Assembly (NCBI GenBank): GCA_938014885.1
Contig: CALLQI010000003.1
Coordinates: 397,301-461,300 of the forward strand
Reading direction: 5' to 3'
From: an uncultured bacterium
Lineage (GTDB): Bacteria; Planctomycetota; UBA8742; UBA2392
DNA: 64,000 nucleotides
Position numbers and translations under genes: made by a program. A model generated the notes under the pieces. That model was given only the letters and a program-made list of their open reading frames with translations, ran no database searches and was not told the origin of the DNA. Every line of letters begins with the position of its first letter. Within the stretch, counting starts at the first letter, position 1. This document shows positions 38,581 to 46,021 of the stretch, piece by piece.

Positions 38581-41456
38581 TTGGTGGTTTCGGTTGGTGT
38601 TGCGATTGCCGGCATCTCTGAATTCAGGATACGGATTGCTTCGGCCAGTTGCGGGTCAAGGCGTTGCACGCGGTCGCGCGGTGTCATCGGCACGCGGACG
38701 TCGGGCATGACGCCATCATTCTCGAGGTTGCGGGTGTCGTCCATGCTGAAGTAGCCCTCGGTGGGCACGCCGAACGTGCTGCCGTCGGCCAGACGCTCCC
38801 AGGCGGTGCCGATCACGTTGCCCGGCGTGCGTTCGCCCACGACCTTGCCTCGGCCAAGCGTGCGGATCGCCCAGGGGAAGCACTCGCCGCCGCTGTTGCT
38901 GCGCTGGTCGCACAGCACCGTTACCGGTTTGTCCCAGTGCAGGCGCGGCTGCCTCCAGCGCGGGCGGGTGCGCGGCTTGATGTGCAGGTACGGCCTCGCG
39001 ACCAGCAGGTCCATGATTTCCATGTAACTGAGGCCGCCACTGTTGCCGCGCGCGTCGATGATCAGGCCGGACGCCTTTTCGGCTTCGGGCGTGGCCAGCA
39101 GGTCGCGGAAGCGCTGCAGGTTGTCGGCGTTCATGGCGGTCAGGTGAATGTAAAGCGCGCGGCCCTGCGTGGATTCGGTGACGGTTTCGTTGCGCTGGGC
39201 GATCAGGTTGGCGTAGCGCCGGTCGGCGGCCTGGCGCGAGGTTTCAGCGCGGACCACGATGTCCCGGGCGTTGGCCATTGTGCCGTCAGTGCTGACACGC
39301 AAGCGTATGTCGTAGCCGACGGTCCAGAGGTCCATGCGCTCAAAGACGTTCTCGCCGGGGCGCGGGCGGCGGCCGTTCACAGCGACGATGTAGTCGCCCT
39401 CGCGCACCCAGGCGCGGTACAGCGGGCTGCCGCGCTCGATGTCACTGACCTGAAGCACCTGCATGCCGCCTTCAACCGGCATCGGCGTCAGCAAAGCACC
39501 GAGTTCCGCCGTGGCCGTAACGCCGCTGCCGCTGCTGCGGCCGAAAATGCCCATGTGGCTTGCGGAAAGGCGGCCGATTGCCATCCACACGAAGTAGTAG
39601 CACTCTTCGATGCACTGGCTGCGCTGCACCAGCGGCAGGTATCGCGCGCGGATTGCCGCCCAGTCCTGGCCATGGAACTTGTCGTCGTAAAAGCGCGTGT
39701 TCACGAGGTTCCAGGCTTCTTCGAAGATAGCAACGCGCTCCGCCGCCAGGTCCACAGTGTCGCGGGCGATCACCGGGATCACGCGCGCGTCCAGCACGTT
39801 GCGCGGTGCGGGCAGGGTGCGGATCTGCTCGCCGCCGCCGAAGATCACGTGCAGGCCATCAGGCGTTTCGGTGGGGGAGTGGCCGATTGCGGCCAGCAGC
39901 ATCTCACTGCCGCCTTGTGGTGTGGTGACGTGCAGGCTGGTGGCCTGGCCGCCGGAAACCCAGCGCTCGAAGTACAGGATGCGGCCGTCGCGGCTGAACA
40001 CCGGCGATTGCTCGACTTCCGGCGTGCCGATTACGAAGCGCTGGTTGCGGCCGTCGGCGTTCATGATCCAGATGTCGGCGTTGCCGCGGCGGGCGCTGTC
40101 AAAGGCGATCAGCTTGCCGTCGGGACTGAAGCTGGGGTCGTCGTCGCTTGTGGGATCGGTGGTGAGATGCGTGGCCTGCGTGCTGCCGACGCGCTGCAGC
40201 CAGATGTCGCGGTTGCCGCTGCGCTCGCTGCAATAGACGATTGCCTTGCCGTCGGGCGACCAGTTGTGGAAGAAGTCATTGGCAGCGTCTGTCGTGAATT
40301 GCACAGGCTCGCCGCCGGCGACGGGCACCAGCCACAGGTCGCTGTTGCCGGCGCGGGTGCTTTGAAACGCGATCGTGGTGCCGTCGGGGCTGACGCGCGG
40401 GTGCGAGTCGCCCTTGCCGGGCTCAGTCACGCGGCGCGCGTCGCCGCCCTGTGACGACGAAACCCAGATCGCGCCGCGAAGCTCAAAGGCCAGCACGCGG
40501 CCGTCGGCCGAAAGGTGGGGGCTGCGCATGCCGCTGGTGAAGGTGCGCGTCTCAGATTGCGGTCCGCGGCTGTCGCGCTGGATCGCAATCGGCAGCGGGC
40601 GCGCAGTGCCGGCCATGAATTCGGCCCGGGTGGCGGTGTACAGGTAATGCTCGCGCTGGAACACCGCGAGTTTGCGGTCGGGCGAAAGGCGCAGCTCTTC
40701 GATGCCGATGTCGGCGTAGCTGCTGAGTTGCGAAGCCAGTTCCCCGGGGGCCGCCATGTGCATGCCCTGGAAGCCGCGCCCGATTTCGCGGGTGAACACG
40801 ATTTCGCCGTCACCGAGCCAGCGGGCGTTGCGGTCCATGCCCTGGAAGTCGGTCAGGCGCTCAGGCACGGCCTTGCCCGCGCGCAGCAGATGTACGTCCT
40901 GGTTGGCCGAGCCCTGGTAGCCGCGCCGCCAGTGCTGCGCGCTGCCGTGCGTGTACAGAATGTGGCCCTGTTCCATGTCAAAATCGCCAGCTACAAGGTC
41001 GTCGTCCAGCACCAATTCCTCGGTGCCGCCGCTGACGGGCAAGCGCCACAGCGCATGGCGGTCGCGGCGTGTGCTGGTGAAGTACAGCCAGTTGCCGTCT
41101 TCGCTGAAGCCCGCGACGAAGTCATGGGCGCTGTGAAACGTAAGTTGCGTGGCCGGGCCCCCTTCAGTCGCGATCAAGTACACGTTGTAGTTGCCCGCGC
41201 GATCGCTGCTGAAGGCCACGCTGCGGCCGTCGGGCGCGATGCGCGGATAGCCGTCAAAGCCCGCATGCAGGGTGAGTTGGTGGCAGCGACCAAGCGGGTC
41301 ACGTCGCCACAAATCGCCCCACAGGCTGAATACCACTGTGCCGTCATTGGCGATGCAGGGGGTGCGCGCACCGGGCTCGCCTCTTGATGGGTCAAGTTCC
41401 GCCTGGGCGAAAAGCGGCATTGCAAGCAGGGTCATCAGCAGGGCAAATCGCAGCAT
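38577..41456 (-). CDS. Tricorn-like S41 protease with beta-propeller
   Basis: The 959-residue protein has a signal peptide (LLAMPLFAQA), then many WD40-like PD40 repeats (FSPDGKLIAFDSARRGNADIW type) forming one or two propellers, then a tricorn core with PDZ (GSPLYRAWVREGDYIVAVNG) and an S41 domain. The catalytic set appears intact: His634 in LSASHMGIFG, Ser855 in SNSGGECF and a Glu in NLENDGVMPDVRV. Tricorn proteins degrade peptides released by larger proteases; this one is probably periplasmic because of the signal. ATG 41456 directly precedes the signal peptide. Its stop overlaps the next gene's start. Confidence 0.88.
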   Translation of the reverse strand: MLRFALLMTLLAMPLFAQAELDPSRGEPGARTPCIANDGTVVFSLWGDLWRRDPLGRCHQLTLHAGFDGYPRIAPDGRSVAFSSDRAGNYNVYLIATEGGPATQLTFHSAHDFVAGFSEDGNWLYFTSTRRDRHALWRLPVSGGTEELVLDDDLVAGDFDMEQGHILYTHGSAQHWRRGYQGSANQDVHLLRAGKAVPERLTDFQGMDRNARWLGDGEIVFTREIGRGFQGMHMAAPGELASQLSSYADIGIEELRLSPDRKLAVFQREHYLYTATRAEFMAGTARPLPIAIQRDSRGPQSETRTFTSGMRSPHLSADGRVLAFELRGAIWVSSSQGGDARRVTEPGKGDSHPRVSPDGTTIAFQSTRAGNSDLWLVPVAGGEPVQFTTDAANDFFHNWSPDGKAIVYCSERSGNRDIWLQRVGSTQATHLTTDPTSDDDPSFSPDGKLIAFDSARRGNADIWIMNADGRNQRFVIGTPEVEQSPVFSRDGRILYFERWVSGGQATSLHVTTPQGGSEMLLAAIGHSPTETPDGLHVIFGGGEQIRTLPAPRNVLDARVIPVIARDTVDLAAERVAIFEEAWNLVNTRFYDDKFHGQDWAAIRARYLPLVQRSQCIEECYYFVWMAIGRLSASHMGIFGRSSGSGVTATAELGALLTPMPVEGGMQVLQVSDIERGSPLYRAWVREGDYIVAVNGRRPRPGENVFERMDLWTVGYDIRLRVSTDGTMANARDIVVRAETSRQAADRRYANLIAQRNETVTESTQGRALYIHLTAMNADNLQRFRDLLATPEAEKASGLIIDARGNSGGLSYMEIMDLLVARPYLHIKPRTRPRWRQPRLHWDKPVTVLCDQRSNSGGECFPWAIRTLGRGKVVGERTPGNVIGTAWERLADGSTFGVPTEGYFSMDDTRNLENDGVMPDVRVPMTPRDRVQRLDPQLAEAIRILNSEMPAIATPTETTK

Positions 41457-41555
41457 GGCGGCCTCCGTGGGGCGACCATCATGCCAAGGGCGGCGCAAAT
41501 CGGCTAACCGGGAATGCCGCCAGCAAGCTATACTGGGGCCATTCGGGAGGTGCCC

Positions 41556-42098
41556 ATGCCGCTTCCACGTATCCTGCTGTTCAGCTTTGGCGCGATGGTG
41601 CTGTTCCTGGCGACGTTCTGGACCATGAACGTGAACTTCCCGTCATGGCTGGGTGCCTGGCTTTCGCCCAAGAACCAATACGCCGCGGGCTTTGGCGTGC
41701 TGATCGTGTTCACGGCCGTGTTCGGCTACTTTTACGCGCATTATGTGGGTACCCGGCAACTCGCCAGCGGGCCGATTCGCGGCGTGCTGTTTGGCGCCGC
41801 GCTGGCCGTGGGATCGATCTTCGTTGTCCCGGCGATCTTGAGCGGCATGGCAAGCGTGATCGGCAACGCGCAAATCGTGTTCCGCGGCAAGCCCGACGCC
41901 ACCACCGCCGAGCGTACGGCCGTGGACGCCTGCCCGCCGGTGGGCGACTTCGCCCCGCCATTCGGGGCGGTCACGGAAGACGGCAAGTGGGCCGAGATCG
42001 ACCACTGGCAATCCCGGCTGATCCCCTTTGGCGTTGCCTTCCTGTTGTACGGCCTTACGCTCGGCGTGTTCCTGAGCGAAGAGCAGACGAAACGATGA
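41556..42098 (+). CDS. Small polytopic membrane protein
   Basis: The 180-residue protein starts at ATG 41556 behind a strong GGGAGGTG site. It has four hydrophobic helices (MVLFLATFWTMNVNFPSWL, FGVLIVFTAVFGYFYAHYV, VLFGAALAVGSIFVVPAIL, FGVAFLLYGLTLGVFL) with a soluble loop of about 50 residues before the last one. No family is recognised. Its stop overlaps the ATG of the asparaginase-family gene (ATGA), so the two form an operon. Confidence 0.7.
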   Translation: MPLPRILLFSFGAMVLFLATFWTMNVNFPSWLGAWLSPKNQYAAGFGVLIVFTAVFGYFYAHYVGTRQLASGPIRGVLFGAALAVGSIFVVPAILSGMASVIGNAQIVFRGKPDATTAERTAVDACPPVGDFAPPFGAVTEDGKWAEIDHWQSRLIPFGVAFLLYGLTLGVFLSEEQTKR

Positions 42099-42970
42099 AG
42101 CCCATTGTCCTGACCCACGGCGGCGCGGGCAAACCCGCCCCGGATTCGCCCGAATCACCCGGCGCGCGCGACGAAGCAATCAAAGTCTGCCACACCGCCT
42201 GCGAAGCCGGCCACAAGGCCATGCACGGGCATGACGCCGCGCTTGCCGCGGTGATTGCCGCCGCCATGGTGCTCGAAGACGACCCGCGCTTCAACGCAGG
42301 TACGGGCGCGAACTTGCGGCTGGATGGCAGCCTGGAACTCGACGCCAGCATTGCCACCGGCGACGGGCGCTTTGCGGCGGTGGCCTGCCTGCGCGCGACC
42401 AAGAACCCGGTGCTGGTGGCGCAGGAGCTGCTTAAGACGCCGCATATCCTGCTGTGCGGCGAAGGTGCTACGAGGTTCGCCCGGCAGCGCGGATTCCCTG
42501 AGGCTTCGATGGTGACCGAGAAAGCGCTCAAGCGCTGGCAGGCGGCCCGCGATCGCCTGCGCACCGGCAAGCTGCGGCCGTACGAAGAACGCTGGAAGGA
42601 CATGCAGTTCCACGGCACGATCGGCGCGGTGGCTCGCGCGGCCGACGGCACGTTCGCGGTCAGTTGCAGCACGGGCGGCACCAGCATGATGCTGCCCGGC
42701 CGCATAGGCGATACGCCAATCTGGGGTGCAGGCGTTTACGCCGGCGAGCACGGGGCCGTGTGCGCAACTGGGCATGGCGAACTGTGCATCAAGCGCATGG
42801 GCGCGCTGAAGGTGTATCAGCGGATCGCGCAAGGCGCGCACCCGCAAGAAGCGATTGATGAGGAGGTGCGCGACTTCCCCCAGCCCTACGAGATCGGGTT
42901 TATCGCGGTGGGGAAGGAATCCCACGGCATGGGGGCCACAGACGGGTACATGCCCTGTGCTGCGGTATAA
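42095..42970 (+). CDS. Isoaspartyl peptidase/L-asparaginase family enzyme
   Basis: The 291-residue protein is an N-terminal-nucleophile hydrolase of the plant-type asparaginase family: it begins IVLTHGGAG, has RFNAGTGANL in place of the usual FNAGxG, and the self-cleavage site before Thr175 in FHGTIGAVA; AGEHGAVCATGHGE forms the substrate pocket. It would autoprocess into two chains and cleave L-asparagine or beta-aspartyl dipeptides. No signal peptide is present. It overlaps the upstream membrane-protein gene by 4 bp. Confidence 0.88.
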   Translation: MKPIVLTHGGAGKPAPDSPESPGARDEAIKVCHTACEAGHKAMHGHDAALAAVIAAAMVLEDDPRFNAGTGANLRLDGSLELDASIATGDGRFAAVACLRATKNPVLVAQELLKTPHILLCGEGATRFARQRGFPEASMVTEKALKRWQAARDRLRTGKLRPYEERWKDMQFHGTIGAVARAADGTFAVSCSTGGTSMMLPGRIGDTPIWGAGVYAGEHGAVCATGHGELCIKRMGALKVYQRIAQGAHPQEAIDEEVRDFPQPYEIGFIAVGKESHGMGATDGYMPCAAV

Positions 42971-43007
42971 ACACGACTGGTGAAGACGACGGAGAAGTCA
43001 CGCCCTC

Positions 43008-43038
43008 TTGACAGGTCAAGCGCAACGGGGACGATAAG
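43008..43038 (+). promoter_or_regulatory. Candidate sigma-70 promoter of tRNA-Arg
   Basis: TTGACA at 43008-43013 is a perfect -35 box; GATAAG at 43033-43038 is a fair -10 box with a 19-bp spacer. The tRNA begins 29 bp downstream. Confidence 0.5.
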
Positions 43039-43066
43039 CCGGCGACGCTGCAGCAAGCCAAAACGC

Positions 43067-43142
43067 GCGCCCGTAGCTCAGGGGATAGAGCATCCGCCTT
43101 CTAAGCGGACGGTCGTTGGTTCGATTCCAACCGGGCGCGCCA
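43067..43142 (+). tRNA. tRNA-Arg (TCT)
   Basis: A 76-nt tRNA with encoded CCA. Acceptor GCGCCCG pairs with CGGGCGC, the D arm is GCTC/GAGC, the anticodon stem TCCGC/GCGGA encloses CTTCTAA (anticodon TCT), and the T arm is GTTGG/CCAAC around TTCGATT. It reads AGA codons. In the 445-bp gap around it (42971-43415) I see no protein gene; a GGCGATC/GATCGCC hairpin at 43145-43168 may end the transcript, and the rest is featureless except a repeat-like AGCCCGAAGCGCAAGCGAAG at about 43177. Confidence 0.96.
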
Positions 43143-43415
43143 AGGCGATCATGTGGCCGCGATCGCCAGAACAAGAGCCCGAAGCGCAAGCGAAGGGTAG
43201 ACCCCAAAACCACCAACCCCGACCAAACCGGCAATCCTAGGCACCCCGTTATTTGCGTTTGCTTGAATAAGCCGAAGCACTATTCAAGTTTCGGGGGCCT
43301 GGCTTGAATAACGGCAGCAGCAGAAGGTTAACTATAGCACGAGAAGTCCCGCGCGTTGCCCGCCGTGCCAGTCATGATTCGACACTGGAAAGCAGGTTAC
43401 GTCGAACGGGTGGGT

Positions 43416-44306
43416 TCAAACCCAAATCCGGGCGGTTTCGTCTTTGGCTCCGCTTAGCAGGAAGCCGGGGCCCCAAGCGAGGCTTACTACCTGGTTGGTG
43501 TGACCTTTCAGGCGGGTTACTTCGGCGCAGGTCTCCACGTCCCAGATGGCGATGGTGTTGTCCGTGCCGCCGGTGGCCAGCAGTTTGCCGTCGGGGCTGA
43601 AGGTCAGCGCGAAGGTGCTTTCGGTTTTGGAATCGAACTCGGCGACCATCGCCCCGGTGTCGGGGTTCCACAGCCGCACCGTGGGTTCGTTGCCGCCGGT
43701 GGCGACCAGTGGCTGTGTCGGCGACCAGCCCGCGCACAGCACCGTCTGCGGGTGGGCCTTGATGATCTGCTGTTGCTCGAAACTCTCGAGGCTCCAGACG
43801 CGCGCCGTGCTGTCCGTGCCCGCGCTGACGCAACGCTTGCCGTCTGGAGCAATCGCCAGCGCCAGCACCGGGGCCTCGTGCTTATTCATGACCTCGCGCT
43901 GCCTGACCTTCACCGGGTCCCAGCGGATTACTTTTCGATCATCGGCGACGCTTACCGCAAAGCTGTCGTCGCGCGCGAAGCTGATCGCGTTGACGCTGCC
44001 CGCGTGGCCGGTGCCCGCCGACGGCTTCTTGCTTTCTTTGCCTGATGCCGTGTCCCAGAACATTACGGCGTTCAGGTGATCGCCCGAAATCGCGATGCTG
44101 CCCGTACTATTCAGGCCCAGGCCCAGTATCTGCCCCTTGGAGCCTTCCAGGGTCCGAGTCAGTTTGCCGTCGGCCGGGTTCCACAACCGGATGCGCGTGT
44201 CGCGGCTGCCCGTGCCAACCAGCTTGCCGTCGCCGCTGATGGCCACGCAATTCACGACACCGCGGTGGCCGCGCAGGGTGAACTTGCAGGTGGTGGGGGA
44301 AGGCAT
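43416..44306 (-). CDS. WD40-repeat protein
   Basis: The 296-residue protein is made almost wholly of seven WD40 repeats (for example FTLRGHRGVVNCVAISGDG, VATGGNEPTVRLWNPDTGA, LATGGTDNTIAIWDVETC), enough for a single beta-propeller. It has no signal peptide when started at ATG 44306, which is backed by GGAG; a longer frame to 44405 is unlikely because it would overlap the divergent Fur-family gene. Such propellers are protein-binding platforms; the partner is unknown. It shares a 78-bp divergent promoter region with the Fur-family gene. Confidence 0.85.
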   Translation of the reverse strand: MPSPTTCKFTLRGHRGVVNCVAISGDGKLVGTGSRDTRIRLWNPADGKLTRTLEGSKGQILGLGLNSTGSIAISGDHLNAVMFWDTASGKESKKPSAGTGHAGSVNAISFARDDSFAVSVADDRKVIRWDPVKVRQREVMNKHEAPVLALAIAPDGKRCVSAGTDSTARVWSLESFEQQQIIKAHPQTVLCAGWSPTQPLVATGGNEPTVRLWNPDTGAMVAEFDSKTESTFALTFSPDGKLLATGGTDNTIAIWDVETCAEVTRLKGHTNQVVSLAWGPGFLLSGAKDETARIWV

Positions 44307-44384
44307 GTCGACTCCGTGATCGATGGCGCGAACCATAGCAGGCAGAAGCCTTACGGACAACGCGAAGGACGCTAGGATACGCAC

Positions 44385-44789
44385 ATGCCTGCCACCGATG
44401 TGCAATCGATGCTTCGCGGAAAACGCCTGCGCGTAACCAACGGGCGCGTTGCGCTGCTGAACGCACTGCGCAAGGCTGCAAAGCCCGTCACGCTGGAAGA
44501 CGCCGTGGCGCTGTGCGCCGGTGAAGGCGGCGACCCGGCCACGGTGTACCGCAACCTGCAGTCATTCACTGAGACCGGCCTGGTGCGTCCCGTGCGCGGC
44601 GTCGGCCGCCGCGAGATGTATGAACTGGTTGCCCAGCAGCACGGACACCAGCACGCGCACCTGACCTGCACCCGCTGTGGGCGCGTGTCGTGCATCGAGT
44701 TCGACGCCCCCAGCGCGCCCAGGGCGGAAGGCTGGAAGGTCGAAGAATTGACGGTGACGGTGTGGGGCCTGTGCCCAGACTGCCGCTGA
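44385..44789 (+). CDS. Fur-family metal/peroxide regulator
   Basis: The 134-residue DNA-binding protein has the Fur winged-helix domain (RVTNGRVALLNALRKAAKPV, DPATVYRNLQSFTETGLVR) and a metal-binding dimer domain with HGHQHAHLTCTRCGRV. Two structural zinc pairs are visible, Cys95/Cys98 and Cys130/Cys133. Fur, Zur and PerR types cannot be told apart safely; the PerR-like pair of CxxC motifs is common to several. It is divergent from the WD40 gene and could regulate it. Confidence 0.88.
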   Translation: MPATDVQSMLRGKRLRVTNGRVALLNALRKAAKPVTLEDAVALCAGEGGDPATVYRNLQSFTETGLVRPVRGVGRREMYELVAQQHGHQHAHLTCTRCGRVSCIEFDAPSAPRAEGWKVEELTVTVWGLCPDCR

Positions 44790-44853
44790 CCCCTTGCATT
44801 GAGCGCACGCGGGATAAACTTCGCGCCTCTTCGCACGGGTCTGGAGCATCGTC

Positions 44854-45891
44854 ATGGCGCGCTTTCGCGTAGGTATCGCCGGGGCCACCGGCTACATCGG
44901 CAGTGAAGTGATGCGGCTGCTTTCCACGCACCCGGAAATTGAAATCGCGTGGGTCACCAGCGAATCGCGCGCCGGTCAAAAGGTGTGGGACGAGTTCCCG
45001 AACCTGCTGGGCTTCGTGCGCGACGAGTTCCGCACCTATGAGCACGCGCTGCTAGCCGACGTTGACGCCGCAATCCTGTGCCTGCCGCACGGCGGCGCGA
45101 TGGAAACGATCAAGGCTGCCATCGACAAGTATCCGACGGCCAAGCTGGTTGATGCCAGCGGTGACTTCCGCTCGCCGGCGCTGGACAAGTGGGAACAGTT
45201 CTACAAGACCAGGCACACCGCGCGCGAATACCAGTCGCGCTTTGTATACGGTGCGCCCGAGTACAACCGCGAGAAGATCAAGGCCGCGCAGTACGTCGCG
45301 AACCCGGGCTGTTTTGCCACCAGCATCAACCTGTTGCTGGCGCCCTTTGCGAGCCACGGCGAACTGGTGGGCGAGATCTGCCTGACCGGCATCACCGGCA
45401 GCAGCGGCAGCGGCAACAAGCCGGCGCAGACCACGCACCACCCCGAGCGCGCGCAGAACGTGCGGGCGTACAAGGTGCTTGAGCACCAGCACATGGTGGA
45501 GTGCGTGCCGTTTCTGGAAGCGCTGCACGAAAAGAACGACTTCGACCTGTTCTTCGTGCCGCAGTCCGGCCCGTTCGTACGCGGCATTTTCACCACGGCG
45601 TTCATCCCGCTGAACAACCAGAAGAGCCTCGCGACCGTCAACGAAATGGTCCGCAAGGCTTACATCGATGAGCCGTTCATCCACATCGTCGAAGGCACGC
45701 CCGAGATGCGGCTGGTGCAGGGCACCAACAACGCCCACATCACGTACCGTGCACAAGGCGACATGCTGGTAGGCATGTGCGCCATCGACAACCTTGTGAA
45801 GGGCGGCGCAGGCCAGGCCGTCCAGAACCTGAACCTGATGCTGGGTCTTGACGAGTCAACAGGCCTGCGAAACCCGGCAGGGTACGTGTAG
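44854..45891 (+). CDS. argC: N-acetyl-gamma-glutamyl-phosphate reductase
   Basis: The 345-residue enzyme reduces N-acetylglutamyl phosphate to the semialdehyde with NADPH in arginine synthesis. It begins with the cofactor motif VGIAGATGYIGSEVMRLL and has the active-site Cys153 in VANPGCFATS, with GITGSSGSGNKP, HPERAQNVRAYKVLEHQH and a late HITYRAQGDMLVGMCAIDNLVKGGAGQAVQN. The family also includes LysY of the LysW-dependent lysine pathway; no other arginine or lysine gene is near to decide. The ATG follows the Fur-family gene by 64 bp. Confidence 0.88.
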   Translation: MARFRVGIAGATGYIGSEVMRLLSTHPEIEIAWVTSESRAGQKVWDEFPNLLGFVRDEFRTYEHALLADVDAAILCLPHGGAMETIKAAIDKYPTAKLVDASGDFRSPALDKWEQFYKTRHTAREYQSRFVYGAPEYNREKIKAAQYVANPGCFATSINLLLAPFASHGELVGEICLTGITGSSGSGNKPAQTTHHPERAQNVRAYKVLEHQHMVECVPFLEALHEKNDFDLFFVPQSGPFVRGIFTTAFIPLNNQKSLATVNEMVRKAYIDEPFIHIVEGTPEMRLVQGTNNAHITYRAQGDMLVGMCAIDNLVKGGAGQAVQNLNLMLGLDESTGLRNPAGYV

Positions 45892-46021
45892 GCGTGGCCG
45901 GGAGCGCTGGCCTCTGGCCGGCATCTGTCGTGGCGGTCCCGGCTGCGGCGCTTTCAATACACTCGCGGGCCGGAGGCCGCGCGGTGCATGCCAGCGGGAC
46001 GTCTGCGCTCCCGCACGCCAC
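45892..46021. repeat. Hairpin-rich convergent gap
   Basis: The 130 bp between convergent argC and ppdK hold GCGGGCC-GGA-GGCCGC at 45965-45980, a TGGCC/GGCCGGCA hairpin at about 45908-45923 and GCGGGACGTCTGCGCTCCCGC at 45994-46014. The first shares GCGGGCCGGAGG with about 63845. These could end transcription of both genes. Confidence 0.55.

Noticed and set aside
43016..43234. 72-codon minus-strand open frame
   Set aside because: It is antisense to tRNA-Arg (contains GWNRTNDRP-type sequence from the T arm).
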